Positions 43,867 through 54,860 of a stretch of 64,000 nt of DNA are shown here, piece after piece. Made by a program: the position numbers and the translations under genes. The notes beneath the pieces are model-generated. The model saw only the letters and a list, made by a program, of their open reading frames with translations, ran no database searches and was not told where the DNA came from. Source of the stretch: Staphylococcus sp. MI 10-1553 (GTDB lineage Bacteria; Bacillota; Bacilli; Staphylococcales; Staphylococcaceae); contig NZ_CP048279.1 of assembly GCF_010365305.1 (NCBI RefSeq), positions 806,001 to 870,000 of the forward strand, written 5' to 3'. How positions within the stretch are numbered: the first letter of the stretch is position 1; the number at the start of each line of letters is the position of its first letter.

Positions 43867-43885
43867 GGAAATCACCTCAATCCGA

Positions 43886-43934
43886 TTATAGAACACTTGT
43901 TCTGTTTTGTGAAGTATTTTTAGAACATTCGTTT
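43886..43934 (-). promoter_or_regulatory. Promoter with LexA (SOS) boxes for the YolD-like gene
   Basis: Minus strand TTCACA (43909-43914), 17 bases, TATAAT (43886-43891). Inside the spacer lies GAACACTTGTTC (43892-43903), a perfect GAAC-N4-GTTC LexA box of Gram-positive type. A second, one-mismatch copy GAACATTCGTTT lies at 43923-43934. Confidence 0.65.
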
Positions 43935-44004
43935 GTAAAAATGTTGAGGTATTTTTAAACGTCAGTTAAATAGGCTAAAATGTAAAGAGTGAGGTGACTC
44001 AAAT

Positions 44005-44580
44005 ATGATTAGAAAAGCAACATCCCAAGATGCGCGTGCGATTGCAGAGTTAACATACCTCATTTGGCAAGATATGGAACTTGAAATTGTGCGTCGTTAT
44101 GAGAAAGAGACCGTGATAGCAGCACTTGTTAAAAGCGCAATAGAAGTTCATTACCGGAATCATATTGAACACGTGGATATTTATGAAATAGCAGGACAAG
44201 TGGCAGGTATATTGATTGCGTATCCGGGACAATACGAAGCGGAATACGAACAGGCTTGGCAAAATTTAACCTTAGATGAAAACATTCAATTAGAAACGGG
44301 TACGCCATTACCTGTATTAGAGGCAGAGCGTGGAGATGATTATATTGAAGCGATTGCTACTTTTCCTGAGTTTCGTGGTCGAGGGATTGCGACAAAATTG
44401 ATTCAAGCACGTCTCCAATCGAATCCAGAAGCGACATGGAGTTTAAACTGTGATGAGCATAATGAACGTGCCTATCAGTTGTATCGCAAGTTAGGGTTCC
44501 GTGAGAAAATGAAAAAAGTACTTTACGGGCATGAATATCACTATATGATCTATCAAAATGAGGAGAACGCCTATGCTTGA
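44005..44580 (+). CDS. GNAT-family N-acetyltransferase
   Basis: A 191-residue protein. The acetyl-CoA-binding motif A is AIATFPEFRGRGIATKLIQARL near residue 115, and motif B (NERAYQLYRKLGF) lies near 155. A 20-residue insertion-like acidic part precedes motif A. The substrate cannot be told. GAGGTGACT precedes the ATG, and its 3' end overlaps the fetA gene by 8 bases, so the three genes to fetB are coupled. Confidence 0.85.
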   Translation: MIRKATSQDARAIAELTYLIWQDMELEIVRRYEKETVIAALVKSAIEVHYRNHIEHVDIYEIAGQVAGILIAYPGQYEAEYEQAWQNLTLDENIQLETGTPLPVLEAERGDDYIEAIATFPEFRGRGIATKLIQARLQSNPEATWSLNCDEHNERAYQLYRKLGFREKMKKVLYGHEYHYMIYQNEENAYA

Positions 44581-45223
44581 GTTAACAAACGTCAGCTACG
44601 AAAGCGGTGAACGCAAAATTTTACACAATATAAGTTATCATATGGAAAAAGGTGAAGCGGTTGCTGTTGTCGGACCGTCTGGAAGTGGTAAAAGTACGCT
44701 GTTGAGGTTAATTGCAGATTTAATGAGCCCAACCAGTGGAAATATTGAATTTAAAGGGAAACCTTATGCACACTATTCACCGGAAATATTGAGACAGCAT
44801 ATTAGTTATTTGCCGCAAAGTGTGGAATTGTTTGGTGAGACGATTCAAGATAATTTAGCTTTTCCGGCAAAGGTGCGTCAAGTTTCGTTTAATAAGTCTA
44901 AAGCAAATACGCTGTTGGAAAAAGTAGGTTTAAAAAAATACAAACTTTCGGACAAGGTGCAACATATGTCCGGGGGTGAAAAACAACGTATCACGATTGC
45001 ACGCCAGCTCATGTTTACCCCAGATATACTGATGCTTGATGAGGCGACGAGTGCGTTAGATGACAAGAGCAGTCGTCAAATTGAAAAATTGGTGTTTGAT
45101 TTAGTCCAAGAAGGCATGTCCGTTTTGTGGATTACTCACAATGATGCGCAAAGTCAACGCCAATTTCATCGCAAAATGGAAATTCGTAATGGTATGTTAA
45201 CGAGGGAGGCGCGTTTGTCATGA
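44573..45223 (+). CDS. fetA: ABC transporter ATP-binding protein, FetA (YbbL) type
   Basis: A 216-residue ATPase. Walker A GPSGSGKST (near 37), Q-loop, signature MSGGEKQR (near 135) and Walker B ILMLDEATSALD (near 157). Together with the following FetB-like permease it forms the YbbL-YbbM / FetA-FetB transporter, described as an iron exporter in E. coli. GAGGAGAACGCCT precedes ATG 44573; its frame ends in an ATGA overlap with fetB. Confidence 0.87.
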   Translation: MLELTNVSYESGERKILHNISYHMEKGEAVAVVGPSGSGKSTLLRLIADLMSPTSGNIEFKGKPYAHYSPEILRQHISYLPQSVELFGETIQDNLAFPAKVRQVSFNKSKANTLLEKVGLKKYKLSDKVQHMSGGEKQRITIARQLMFTPDILMLDEATSALDDKSSRQIEKLVFDLVQEGMSVLWITHNDAQSQRQFHRKMEIRNGMLTREARLS

Positions 45224-45984
45224 TGAGTACGACTTCGCTATTATTGACATCATTATTGCTACTCATTCCCATTTTAGTTTCGTTTAAAGAGCGATTACAT
45301 ATTGCTAAAGATTTAATCATTGCAGCGATACGTGCTGTTATTCAATTAGTGATCATTGGTTATTTACTGGAATTTGTTTTTAAATTAGAAACGCCATGGA
45401 TTGTACTATTACTCATTTTAGTCATCATGATCAACGCGGCCGCCAATACACGGAAGCGAAAGCCAGAAGTGGTGCGCCATGCGTTTTGGATTTCTTTAGC
45501 GGGGATATTAACAGGCGCAATTTTATCTTTAGGTGGCGTGCTTTTAACGGGCGCTATTGATTTTAAACCAAATGAAATCATTCCAGTTGCGGGTATGGTC
45601 GGCAGTAATGGCATGATTGCGATCAATTTAAGTTATCAAAATTTAAATCGTATTTTTACGAAAGAGACAGCGGTCATTGAATCCAAACTATCTTTAGGTG
45701 CAAGTCCAGCCATGGCGGCAAAAGATGCGATTAGGGAAAGTATCAAAGTCGCGATTGTGCCGACGATTGATTCTGTGAAGACATATGGCCTTGTATCGAT
45801 TCCGGGTATGATGACGGGGATGATTATTGCAGGTGTGCCGCCGATACAAGCGATTAAGTTTCAGTTAATGGTCGTATTTATTCATACTACAGCGACGATT
45901 ATTTCAGCATTAGTCGCGACGTATTTGACCTATCGACAATTTTTCAATGCGCGTCATCAATTAGTACAAGCGTCTCAGAATTAG
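45220..45984 (+). CDS. fetB: ABC transporter permease, FetB (YbbM) family
   Basis: A 254-residue membrane protein with about 7 helices and the family core VAGMVGSNGMIAINLSYQNL (near residue 128) and SIPGMMTGMIIAGVPPIQAIKFQ (near 188). It is a UPF0014/FetB permease and lies in a tight operon with fetA. The substrate in staphylococci has not been settled; iron export is the E. coli role. Confidence 0.87.
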   Translation: MMSTTSLLLTSLLLLIPILVSFKERLHIAKDLIIAAIRAVIQLVIIGYLLEFVFKLETPWIVLLLILVIMINAAANTRKRKPEVVRHAFWISLAGILTGAILSLGGVLLTGAIDFKPNEIIPVAGMVGSNGMIAINLSYQNLNRIFTKETAVIESKLSLGASPAMAAKDAIRESIKVAIVPTIDSVKTYGLVSIPGMMTGMIIAGVPPIQAIKFQLMVVFIHTTATIISALVATYLTYRQFFNARHQLVQASQN

Positions 45985-46247
45985 CTGATTTAAATCATTT
46001 GAGGCATGAGTTTAAGAGATAAATGCGTACCGTTATGGTGCAGTATGCGTGATATTCAGAAGCTCTTCCCAATTTTTACAAAGTGCGTGAAGATATCAAA
46101 AGCGTGGCATTTCTTTAAGCATACATATGCAAATAAGGGGATGACACGAATGAGAAAAATGGTAAAGTAGAGATATATTAAAATTTCGTGAATACATTTT
46201 CGTTTATAAGCGAATAGTGTGGTACGATATATAAAACTGTAAAAAAA
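45985..46247. other. Intergenic stretch fetB/menA
   Basis: No gene or RNA was recognised. Only short frames and AT-rich DNA are present, ending at the menA terminator. Confidence 0.4.
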
Positions 46248-46284
46248 AGAATCGAAGCCTTTGTAATTTTAAGACTTCGATTCT
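46241..46284 (-). terminator. Terminator of menA
   Basis: AGAATCGAAG (46248-46257) pairs with CTTCGATTCT (46275-46284). On the minus strand it is followed by a run of T. Confidence 0.8.
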
Positions 46285-46299
46285 ATCGAGTGATTTAAC

Positions 46300-47238
46300 T
46301 TATACGCCACCGAGCAATGCACTAATGTAAATACCTAATGCGTAAAGTAGACCGAATAATGTATTCGTTTTACCTGAAGCAGCCATTGCCGGCATCATTG
46401 ATTGCGGTGTATCATTCTTTTGGAAACGACGATACACTTTCACTGGTAATGGAAAACTAAGTAATACGAGCAAATAGAACAGTGAACCGCCATCTTTGAA
46501 AAGTGCAGTGTAAATGACAAAGAGGTAGGCAATCGCGTAAAATGTTGCTAAAAAGATAAGCGAGCCACGTTTTCCTAATAAAATAGGTAAAGTGCGTCTA
46601 CCACTTTGACTGTCTTTGACTCGGTCACGAATGTTATTTGACATGTTGATGAGCCCAATCGTAATGACAATAGGAATACTAATCCAAAAAGCATAATTTT
46701 GAAGGTTACCTGTTTGGATATAAAAAGCGATTACGATAATAATCATACCCATGAAAACACCTGAGAATAATTCGCCAAACGGTGTCCATGAGATTGGGAA
46801 TGGGCCGCCTGTATAAAGGTAACCAATAGCCATACATAACAGACCAACAGGAATAAGCCAAAATGAACTTTGAATTGCTAAGTAAAGCCCAAGTATTGCT
46901 GCAATGATATAGAAAATAATTGCAAGTCTTAATACATGTTGGGGTGTCATCCCGTTACGTACGATGGCGCCACCAATACCTACTGATTCATGGTCATCTA
47001 ACCCTTTTTTGAAGTCATAGTATTCATTGAACATATTCGTTGCGGCTTGAATCAACAAACAAGCGAACAACATCGCTAAGAATAAACCGAAATGGAGATG
47101 GTCCTCGCTACCTAATAAAAAAAGTTTTGCAGTTGCTGTTCCGACTAAAACAGGAACAACGGATGCTGTTAATGTATGAGGACGCATGAGTTGCCAATAT
47201 TTGTGGAATGTTGAATGTTTTTCAAATTGAGACGTCAT
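46300..47238 (-). CDS. menA: 1,4-dihydroxy-2-naphthoate polyprenyltransferase MenA
   Basis: A 312-residue UbiA-superfamily membrane enzyme with about 8-9 helices. Asp-rich NMFNEYYDFKKGLDD near residue 70 binds prenyl diphosphate, and a second Asp motif is INMSNNIRDRVKDSQSGRRTL near 200. It attaches the isoprenoid tail to DHNA in menaquinone synthesis. ATG 47238 follows GAGG; the TTG at 47247 is inside the ribosome site. It is divergent from menF-D-H-B. Confidence 0.93.
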   Translation of the reverse strand: MTSQFEKHSTFHKYWQLMRPHTLTASVVPVLVGTATAKLFLLGSEDHLHFGLFLAMLFACLLIQAATNMFNEYYDFKKGLDDHESVGIGGAIVRNGMTPQHVLRLAIIFYIIAAILGLYLAIQSSFWLIPVGLLCMAIGYLYTGGPFPISWTPFGELFSGVFMGMIIIVIAFYIQTGNLQNYAFWISIPIVITIGLINMSNNIRDRVKDSQSGRRTLPILLGKRGSLIFLATFYAIAYLFVIYTALFKDGGSLFYLLVLLSFPLPVKVYRRFQKNDTPQSMMPAMAASGKTNTLFGLLYALGIYISALLGGV

Positions 47239-47412
47239 GTTAGTCAACCTCTTTTTTTATAATATTTATATTACATTGATATTATAAAAAAGTTCGTCAA
47301 TGAAATCAATAACAATATTATGGAAAAGACACTTGTGCACACAATCGTCTTTAAAAATGTTAAAATGTGATAATGGATAAAACTTGATTATGATGAAAGA
47401 AGTGAGTATGGG

Positions 47413-48771
47413 ATGAGTGTTGATGTCTGCGAACAGGCAATCATCGACGCGGTACAACAAACAAAACAACAATGGGTCTCAGTTGAAGTCAAATTAGAAC
47501 AACAATTAGATCCGATTACGTTGTTCGATATGTCGAAAGAAGATGCAGGGGACCGTTTTTATTTTCGATTAAATGATAACGAAACTTCTTTTTTTGGATA
47601 CCGTGTTGCTGCAAAAATAAAAAATGATTTTACAAATAAACGTTCTATTTTTAAAGAATGGGAAAAATTTAAAGATGATATCGCATTAATCCATCCCGAT
47701 TCTGAACGCCATCATTTACGTATTTGCGGTGGATTTCAATTTTCTACTAAGCGGATGGGGGATGAATGGCGTCGCTTTGGTGTGAATCATTTTATTTTAC
47801 CTGAAGTCTTAATATCGCAAGTCAATCAAGAAACGTTTTTAACATATACTGTACAAAAAGAAGCGTTTTTGATTGAGCAATTTTATGAGTTAGTTGAAAA
47901 ATTAAATCATTTACCGCGCGTGGTCGTGCAAAATACAACGCCGCCACAAATTAAGCGGATTGAAGATATATATAAAGATGAGTGGGAAGCATTAGTTGAG
48001 GAAACGACAGCAAAATTAGCGCATGATGAAAAGGTCGTGCTCTCTCGTCGTCGTATGGTGCAATTTGATGCGGATATTGAAATCGGGGCTGTGTTATATC
48101 GTGCACTTAAAAATGAAAAAAATAGTTATTTATTCGCGTTAGAGTCAGAAGATGATATTTTTATTTCTCAAACGCCAGAGCAATTATTTAAGGTCACAAA
48201 TGGTATGTTATCAACGAAAGCAGTTGCGGGAACAATTCCAAGAACACACAATGAAGTACAAGATCAGGCGCGTATTAATGCGTTGTTAAAAAATGAAAAG
48301 AACTTAATTGAACACGGTATTGTCGTCGAAAGTATTCTTGAAGATATTCGACCGTTTATTCAGTATGCCGATTATAATCGTGAGCCACAAGTATTGAAAA
48401 ATGACCATTTATATCATTTATATACTGAAATTGGAGGCCTGTTAGCGCATAAATCATATATTGAGCTGATAGATGATTTACATCCAACACCTGCGCTAGG
48501 GGGATATCCGAAAGCACGCGCATTAGAATATATTGAAGCGCATGAATTTGGGGCACGTGGCCTTTACGGTGCGCCAGTCGGTATGGTAGATATGTACGAT
48601 GATTGTGAATTTATCGTGGCGATTCGCTCGATGTTAATGAATCATCAGCAAGCGTTATTGTTTGCAGGTGCAGGCATTGTGAAAGATTCGGATGCAGCAG
48701 AAGAAGTCGCTGAAACAGCATTAAAATTCAAACCGATGATGGTAGCTTTAGGGGTGAGTGAACATGACTAA
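47413..48771 (+). CDS. menF: Isochorismate synthase MenF
   Basis: A 452-residue chorismate-binding enzyme. The family core is [11 protein letters not shown] (near residue 275), HLYTEIGG (near 338), [14 protein letters not shown] (near 357) and the final [15 protein letters not shown] block ([15 protein letters not shown]). It converts chorismate to isochorismate, the first menaquinone-specific step. The ribosome site is weak. The menD start lies inside its 3' end. Confidence 0.92.
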   Translation: MSVDVCEQAIIDAVQQTKQQWVSVEVKLEQQLDPITLFDMSKEDAGDRFYFRLNDNETSFFGYRVAAKIKNDFTNKRSIFKEWEKFKDDIALIHPDSERHHLRICGGFQFSTKRMGDEWRRFGVNHFILPEVLISQVNQETFLTYTVQKEAFLIEQFYELVEKLNHLPRVVVQNTTPPQIKRIEDIYKDEWEALVEETTAKLAHDEKVVLSRRRMVQFDADIEIGAVLYRALKNEKNSYLFALESEDDIFISQTPEQLFKVTNGMLSTKAVAGTIPRTHNEVQDQARINALLKNEKNLIEHGIVVESILEDIRPFIQYADYNREPQVLKNDHLYHLYTEIGGLLAHKSYIELIDDLHPTPALGGYPKARALEYIEAHEFGARGLYGAPVGMVDMYDDCEFIVAIRSMLMNHQQALLFAGAGIVKDSDAAEEVAETALKFKPMMVALGVSEHD

Positions 48772-50434
48772 TCAACGCTTTTTGACGGAGCAAGTGTTTC
48801 ATTTTGTGTCAGAGTTATATGCATATGGGTTACGTGAAGTCGTGATAAGTCCGGGGTCACGCTCCACTCCTTTAGCACTCGCGTTTGAATGTCATCCACA
48901 TATTCAAACGTGGATCCATCCCGATGAAAGAAGTGCTGCTTTTTTTGCGTTAGGTTTGATCAAAGGCAGTCAACGTCCGGTCGCGATTCTTTGTACATCT
49001 GGCACAGCTTCTGCAAACTATGTGCCTGCTATTGCTGAAAGTCATATTAGTCGTTTGCCACTTATTGTACTGACAAGTGATCGACCGCATGAATTAAGAG
49101 GTGTAGGTGCGCCACAAGCAATCAATCAAGTCAATATGTTTCAAAACTATGTGCGTTTCCAATTCGATTTACCGATTGCAGATGGGACGCCGAATACACT
49201 GGATGTGAACAAATACCAGTTACAAAAGGCGAGTCAGTTTTTCGACGGTCCACACCAAGGTCCAGTGCACTTCAATTTACCTTTCCGTGAACCGTTAACA
49301 CCGGATCTGTCGTGCCAAGATTTGTTGACGTCATATCATTATGAACGTCCACACTATCAAAAAACGATGGATTTCAGTGCAATTCTTCCAGTGTTGAAGC
49401 AATCTAAAGGGCTGATTGTAGTAGGGGACATGCAGCTTCAAGATATTTCACAAATTTTAACTTTCGCGACGATATATGATTTGCCGATATTGGCTGATCC
49501 ACTTAATGGTATTCGCGCGACACAACATCCGAATGTCGTCACGACGTATGATTTATTGTTGCGCTCAGGACTCGACTTGTCGGCTGATTTTGTCATTCGT
49601 GTCGGTAAACCAGTCGTCTCTAAAAAGTTAAATCAATGGTTGAAAACGACAGATGCGACACAAATTTTAGTCCAAAATAATGCGGATATAGATGCGTTTC
49701 CGAAAAATCCAGATTACTTTTTTGAAATGTCGGCCAATGACTTTTTCAGAGCACTAGGGGATATACCTGCTGCTTACCGAAAAATGTGGTTGCGACAATG
49801 GCAAAGTATAGAAGAGCAGGCGCGACATACGATCAAAGCACATCAAAAAACGGCAAATGATGAAGCGGCGTATGTCAGTCGTGTACTCGATAAATTAGGG
49901 GCTGACGACGCGTTATTTGTCAGCAATAGTATGCCGATTCGTGATATCGATAATTTATATATTGACCATCAAGCACGTATTTATGCAAATAGAGGGGCGA
50001 ACGGCATTGATGGCGTTGTTTCTACAGCACTCGGTATGGCTGTACATAAAAAAGTGACATTGCTTATAGGCGATATTGCATTTTATCATGACATGAACGG
50101 ACTATTAATGTCGAAACTGAACGATATCCATATGAACATTGTCTTATTAAACAATGACGGTGGCGGTATTTTTTCTTATTTACCACAAAAAGAAGGTGCA
50201 CCTGAACATTTTGAACGGTTATTTGGTACGCCGACTGGTTTGAACTTTGAACATGCAGCATTGTTGTATGACTTTAACTATAAACGATTCCAAGACTTAC
50301 AATCGTTTGAATACAGTCATTTGACAACGATGACACCGACATTATTTGAAGTCGTGACGCAGCGTGAAGCGAATTACGAAGCACATCAAAATTTATATCA
50401 GAAATTGAGTGAAGTTGTGAATGTTACATTATAA
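48764..50434 (+). CDS. menD: SEPHCHC synthase MenD
   Basis: A 556-residue thiamine-diphosphate enzyme. N-terminal [15 protein letters not shown] and the catalytic Glu region ([13 protein letters not shown]), plus the ThDP-Mg2+ motif [13 protein letters not shown] ... [13 protein letters not shown] near residue 440. It makes 2-succinyl-5-enolpyruvyl-6-hydroxy-3-cyclohexene-1-carboxylate from isochorismate and 2-oxoglutarate. ATG 48764 is preferred over GTG 48758 because of GGGGTGAGTG upstream. Confidence 0.94.
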   Translation: MTNQRFLTEQVFHFVSELYAYGLREVVISPGSRSTPLALAFECHPHIQTWIHPDERSAAFFALGLIKGSQRPVAILCTSGTASANYVPAIAESHISRLPLIVLTSDRPHELRGVGAPQAINQVNMFQNYVRFQFDLPIADGTPNTLDVNKYQLQKASQFFDGPHQGPVHFNLPFREPLTPDLSCQDLLTSYHYERPHYQKTMDFSAILPVLKQSKGLIVVGDMQLQDISQILTFATIYDLPILADPLNGIRATQHPNVVTTYDLLLRSGLDLSADFVIRVGKPVVSKKLNQWLKTTDATQILVQNNADIDAFPKNPDYFFEMSANDFFRALGDIPAAYRKMWLRQWQSIEEQARHTIKAHQKTANDEAAYVSRVLDKLGADDALFVSNSMPIRDIDNLYIDHQARIYANRGANGIDGVVSTALGMAVHKKVTLLIGDIAFYHDMNGLLMSKLNDIHMNIVLLNNDGGGIFSYLPQKEGAPEHFERLFGTPTGLNFEHAALLYDFNYKRFQDLQSFEYSHLTTMTPTLFEVVTQREANYEAHQNLYQKLSEVVNVTL

Positions 50435-51212
50435 CTGGTATGCAGCACAGTCAGAAACGAATAAAATGATCGTCCTCTTGCACGGTTTTATGGGTGATCA
50501 ACGCACATTTTCATCTCATATTGAGCCATTGACACAAGAGGCACATATCTTAAGTGTGGATTTGCCTGGCCACGGTCAAGATCAATCACCAGAAGATGTT
50601 GTATGGAATTTTGACTGGGTATGTACGCAATTACATGTTGTGTTGGAACAGTTCAAAGACTACACGCTATACCTTCATGGCTATTCAATGGGTGCACGTG
50701 TTGCTTTAGCTTATGCATTGCAATATCAAGACGCGTTGGCAGGTGTTATGTTAGAAAGTGGCTCACCTGGAATTGAAGATGATGATGCACGTCTCGAACG
50801 TCAACAAGTGGATGTAGCTCGGGCACGTGTCCTTGAAATTGCGGGTATTGAAGTGTTTGTGAATGATTGGGAAAAATTGCCATTGTTCCAAACGCAACGC
50901 TTTTTAACTGAGACCACACGCCAACACATTCGTCAGCTGAGACTTGCACAACAACCGAAGCGATTAGCGAAAGCATTGCGTGATTATGGTACAGGACATA
51001 TGCCAAACTTATGGCCACAATTAGAAAGTTTGAAATTGCCTGTGCAACTCATCGTAGGGGAATGGGATGAAAAGTTTGTACACATTGCTGAACGTATGTC
51101 TGACACGCTTTCAGAGGCACAATTGACAGTCGTATCGCAAGTCGGCCATACGGTAAATGTGGAAGATGGCGTTAAATTTGATACAATACTATTAGAGTTT
51201 ATAAAAGGTTAA
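50421..51212 (+). CDS. menH: SHCHC synthase MenH
   Basis: A 263-residue alpha/beta hydrolase fold: [12 protein letters not shown] near residue 20, nucleophile GYSMGAR near 89, catalytic Asp in VGEWDEKF near 216 and His in VGHTVNVE near 242. It eliminates pyruvate from the MenD product. It overlaps menD by 14 bases, and menB follows closely. Confidence 0.9.
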   Translation: MLHYNWYAAQSETNKMIVLLHGFMGDQRTFSSHIEPLTQEAHILSVDLPGHGQDQSPEDVVWNFDWVCTQLHVVLEQFKDYTLYLHGYSMGARVALAYALQYQDALAGVMLESGSPGIEDDDARLERQQVDVARARVLEIAGIEVFVNDWEKLPLFQTQRFLTETTRQHIRQLRLAQQPKRLAKALRDYGTGHMPNLWPQLESLKLPVQLIVGEWDEKFVHIAERMSDTLSEAQLTVVSQVGHTVNVEDGVKFDTILLEFIKG

Positions 51213-51228
51213 CTTGAGGAGGTCCACC

Positions 51229-52047
51229 ATGGAAAGACAATGGGAAACATTAAAAGAATATAAAGAAATCAAATATGAATTTTTTGAAGGGATTGCGAAA
51301 GTAACAATTAATCGTCCCGAAGTACATAATGCATTCACACCGAATACAGTACAAGAAATGATTGATGCATTTACACGTGCAAGAGATGACGAACGTGTAG
51401 GTGTCATTGTATTAACGGGTGAAGGCGACAAAGCGTTCTGTTCTGGTGGAGACCAAAAAGTACGTGGCCATGGCGGTTATGTCGGTGATGACCAAATTCC
51501 ACGTTTAAATGTATTAGATTTACAACGTTTAATTCGTATCATTCCGAAACCAGTTATCGCGATGGTAAAAGGGTATGCCATTGGTGGCGGTAACGTACTT
51601 CAAGTCGTATGTGACTTAACAATTGCGGCTGATAACGCAAAATTTGGTCAAACAGGTCCTAAAGTGGGTTCATTTGATGCAGGTTACGGTTCAGGTTATT
51701 TAGCGCGCATTGTCGGTCATAAAAAAGCACGTGAAATTTGGTATTTATGCCGTCAATACGATGCACAACAAGCGTTGGACATGGGTATGGCCAACACAGT
51801 TGTACCACTTGCTGACATTGAAGATGAAACAGTGCAATGGTGTAAAGAAATCATGCGTCATTCACCAACAGCGTTACGTTTCTTAAAAGCAGCGATGAAC
51901 GCAGATACAGATGGATTAGCTGGTTTACAACAATTCGCTGGCGATGCGACATTGTTATACTACACAACAGATGAAGCGAAAGAAGGTCGTGACGCGTTTA
52001 AAGAAAAACGTGAACCTGACTTTGATCAGTTTCCTAAATTTCCATAA
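51229..52047 (+). CDS. menB: 1,4-dihydroxy-2-naphthoyl-CoA synthase MenB
   Basis: A 272-residue crotonase-fold enzyme: [13 protein letters not shown] near 30, [13 protein letters not shown] near 85 and [19 protein letters not shown] near 145. It closes the naphthoate ring from O-succinylbenzoyl-CoA. GAGGAGGTCC precedes ATG 51229, so the codons from 51214 are not coding. menE and menC are not in the window. Confidence 0.95.
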   Translation: MERQWETLKEYKEIKYEFFEGIAKVTINRPEVHNAFTPNTVQEMIDAFTRARDDERVGVIVLTGEGDKAFCSGGDQKVRGHGGYVGDDQIPRLNVLDLQRLIRIIPKPVIAMVKGYAIGGGNVLQVVCDLTIAADNAKFGQTGPKVGSFDAGYGSGYLARIVGHKKAREIWYLCRQYDAQQALDMGMANTVVPLADIEDETVQWCKEIMRHSPTALRFLKAAMNADTDGLAGLQQFAGDATLLYYTTDEAKEGRDAFKEKREPDFDQFPKFP

Positions 52048-52171
52048 GTCTTTAATTTAAAGATGTAAGATGAAAAGTCCGTTATATTCATTGAGTGAGT
52101 AGAATGGGCTTTTTACTTTGACATTGAATATCGATTTGAATATGAAGAGAGTGACATTGCTGAATGATAAC

Positions 52172-52224
52172 AAAAAAGTAGCAGATGTTGCTGTTGAATC
52201 ATCTCACAACACCAGCTACTTTTA
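52172..52224. terminator. Terminator between menB and the aminotransferase
   Basis: AAAAGTAGC pairs with GCTACTTTT, with an inner TGTTG/CAACA stem. It is flanked by A and T runs, so usable in both directions. Confidence 0.7.
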
Positions 52225-52236
52225 TCATGTATTAAG

Positions 52237-53397
52237 TTATGAATAACGCGCTTCCAAATACTGTCGTAAACGTGCCATACCTTCTTGTAATTGTGCCATA
52301 TCATAAGCGTATGAGATGCGGACGTAGCCTTTACCGAAATCAGTAAATGCGGAACCAGGCACCATCGCAACACCTGCATTTTCTAATACATCGACACAGA
52401 AAGCAAAGTCATCTTCGGCAAAGGCTTCGATATTAGGAAAAATGTAAAATGCACCTTGTGGCACACCGTCTAAGCGAAAGCCCATCGATTGTAATGCATT
52501 GACGAGGTAATCTCGACGTTCGACATAGGCTTGATTCATCACTTGAGGTGCATCGACGGCTTCACGTAATGCAGCTATTGTTGCCATTTGTGCGGGTACA
52601 TTGGCGCATATACAGTTGTACGCATGCATAAATGTCAGCTTGTCGATTAAGTATTGTGGACCTGATAGAAAACCGATACGAATTCCAGTAGCTGAATGAG
52701 ATTTACTTAAACCATTAATTAACAATAATTGATCACGAATTTCATCAAACTGCGCGAAAGATGTGTGAGAGTGACCAAAAGTATTCTCAGCATAAATCTC
52801 ATCGCTAATCACAAACAAAGGGTGCAGTTTTAACACGTCGACAATAGCTGCAACCTCTTCAGCCGTCAATATCGCCCCAGTTGGATTGGAAGGATAGTTG
52901 AGTAATATCGCACGTGAACGCGGTGTGATATGCTGTTGAATTGCTTCAGGGGTCACTTTAAAACCTGTCTCACGTGTATCGATAAATACAGGTACGCCAC
53001 CTAACGTTTGAATTAACGGAATATAGCCCGCATAAACAGGCCCAGGTAATAAAATTTCGTCTCCTGGATTAATCATACAACGGAGTGCCGTATCTAATGC
53101 TTCAGAAGCGCCATTCGTAATAATGATTTCTTCCGGGTCATAATGAACATTGAAGCGGGATTGATAATAATTTGCGACAGCTTCACGTGTGTCACGACGG
53201 CCTTTGTTGTGGGAATAAGTCGTATAATCATTTGTAATCGCATCTTGATACGCTTGTTTAACGGCATCGGGCATATGAAAATCGGGTTGCCCAATTGTCA
53301 GATTAATCACATCGTTCATTTCATTGATTTTACTTGAAAACTGGCGGATACTTGGTGCTTTTAAATATTGTGCGTATGTATTGAGTTCTAATTTCAT
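52237..53397 (-). CDS. PLP-dependent class I/II aminotransferase (PatA-like)
   Basis: 386 residues of fold-type I aminotransferase. VINLTIGQPDFHMPD near residue 33, TNGASEALDTALR near 92, NYPSNPTGAIL near 168, the PLP lysine in INGLSKSHSATG near 230 and RIGFLSG next to it. It resembles PatA/N-acetyl-diaminopimelate or aromatic aminotransferases of Firmicutes; exact substrate not told by sequence. Start MKLELNTY at 53397 is chosen because the residues before it (to 53430) are not family-like. Confidence 0.87.
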   Translation of the reverse strand: MKLELNTYAQYLKAPSIRQFSSKINEMNDVINLTIGQPDFHMPDAVKQAYQDAITNDYTTYSHNKGRRDTREAVANYYQSRFNVHYDPEEIIITNGASEALDTALRCMINPGDEILLPGPVYAGYIPLIQTLGGVPVFIDTRETGFKVTPEAIQQHITPRSRAILLNYPSNPTGAILTAEEVAAIVDVLKLHPLFVISDEIYAENTFGHSHTSFAQFDEIRDQLLLINGLSKSHSATGIRIGFLSGPQYLIDKLTFMHAYNCICANVPAQMATIAALREAVDAPQVMNQAYVERRDYLVNALQSMGFRLDGVPQGAFYIFPNIEAFAEDDFAFCVDVLENAGVAMVPGSAFTDFGKGYVRISYAYDMAQLQEGMARLRQYLEARYS

Positions 53398-53511
53398 CCT
53401 ATCACGTCCTAAAAAAAGAGAAGTTAACATTTAGAATAACACGACCGTATAGCCAAAATCTAATATAAAGTGATGACTATAGGAGATGTATTCTCATGTT
53501 AACTTCATCAT

Positions 53512-54522
53512 TTATTGGTTATAAGGTTTAAATGCGGAAGGGCGTTGTAAATGAACAACAGGATTCGTCCATTTTGCCACAAAGTTACTCGACCATATCC
53601 AAACGATAAAACATGCGAATAGGAAGTTATACAACAATCCTAACCAAGGGTGTTCAATAAATGGATAGATTTGATGGCCACGAATGACACCGATAAAAAT
53701 ACCGTGGAGTAAGTAAACATACATCGTGCGTGAGCCCATATATGTAAATACATGATGCGCTCTAGGCACTAAATTAAGAAAGGCGTACATCGTCCCTAGA
53801 ATAATGACGTATAAGCTCAATCTTTTTAATGGGCTTAATAAAAATTCGATGCCTTCAATATTTTTATAAGGTGTGCTTGCGAGTAACCAGTCCGAATCGA
53901 TAGGGTGTACGGTATAAAAAATAAAGAAGCTTACTAACACGATCACCGACACTGGCATAAAACGTCTTAATCGGATATAACGACTAAATCTACCATCCAT
54001 AATATAACCGATGTAGAAGATAGGGAAAAATACAAGTGTACGTGACCAACTCAGATACCCGTTGACATCAGTAGAGTAACCTGCTAATACTGCAATTAAA
54101 ATCGCAATCGGGAGCACGTAAATCGGTTTGAATTGACGAACAATGACGATAATGACATTGAAGAAAAAGAGTGTTAATAAAAACCAAAGTGCAAATACTG
54201 GGTCAAATGGATCTAAGTCTAGTGAACTATTTTTACCGGTAATAAAGTAATAAATCGAAAAAAATGCGAAAAAGATCAAGTAAGGGCCTAACAATTTTTT
54301 GCCGACATTTTCGATATAATCCGCACGTCCGACATTTTTAGCAAAGTAACCAGAAATAAATAAAAACGCTGGCATGTGAAAGCTATAAATGAGTAAATAT
54401 AGTGCATATACTGTTGGATGTGCATCGGTATAAGGTTGTATTAAATGTCCAAACACAACAAGAAATATTAAGATTGCACGTGCATTATCAAAAAATGTAT
54501 CTCTCTTTTTAGTTTGTGCCAT
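53512..54522 (-). CDS. Acyltransferase-3 family membrane protein
   Basis: A 336-residue protein with about 10 membrane helices and the family start FFDNARAILIFLVVFGHLIQP (catalytic-like His in GHL), FYIGYIMDG and the late YLLHGIFIG. Acyltransferase-3 proteins O-acylate sugars or lipids of the envelope; the acceptor here is unknown. AAAGGAGAC lies upstream of ATG 54522; a longer reading to 54744 adds an unlikely hydrophobic leader. It differs from OatA by lacking the SGNH domain. Confidence 0.82.
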   Translation of the reverse strand: MAQTKKRDTFFDNARAILIFLVVFGHLIQPYTDAHPTVYALYLLIYSFHMPAFLFISGYFAKNVGRADYIENVGKKLLGPYLIFFAFFSIYYFITGKNSSLDLDPFDPVFALWFLLTLFFFNVIIVIVRQFKPIYVLPIAILIAVLAGYSTDVNGYLSWSRTLVFFPIFYIGYIMDGRFSRYIRLRRFMPVSVIVLVSFFIFYTVHPIDSDWLLASTPYKNIEGIEFLLSPLKRLSLYVIILGTMYAFLNLVPRAHHVFTYMGSRTMYVYLLHGIFIGVIRGHQIYPFIEHPWLGLLYNFLFACFIVWIWSSNFVAKWTNPVVHLQRPSAFKPYNQ

Positions 54523-54860
54523 ATTACTGTGTGTCTCCTTTTTTAATATCAACATTAGGTTATTATAAATCCTTTTCATAATGCAAAGAAAATGAATATT
54601 AAACACAATCATTTGTAAGAATATTAAAGGCACGATGTTGAGAAAGATGAAATTTCGCTTATAATAATTGAGGGGACTAAAAATAATCGTTAAGGGTAGA
54701 GCAAGCTTCTTTATAATATCTAGTGTCGAGGCTGGGGCATTCACTTTTTCAGCCGCTCCTACTTATGAAGTTATGATTCATTTAAAATTATAAAACAGAT
54801 GAAAAATAAGGATGAATTGTACATAAAAAATTGAGGCTATTGTTTTTTAATTTCAAAAAC
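54523..54860. other. Intergenic stretch upstream of the structured repeat
   Basis: AT-rich. It contains GAGGCTGGGGCATTCAC, a fragment of a motif common in staphylococcal spacers. No gene was recognised. Confidence 0.4.
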
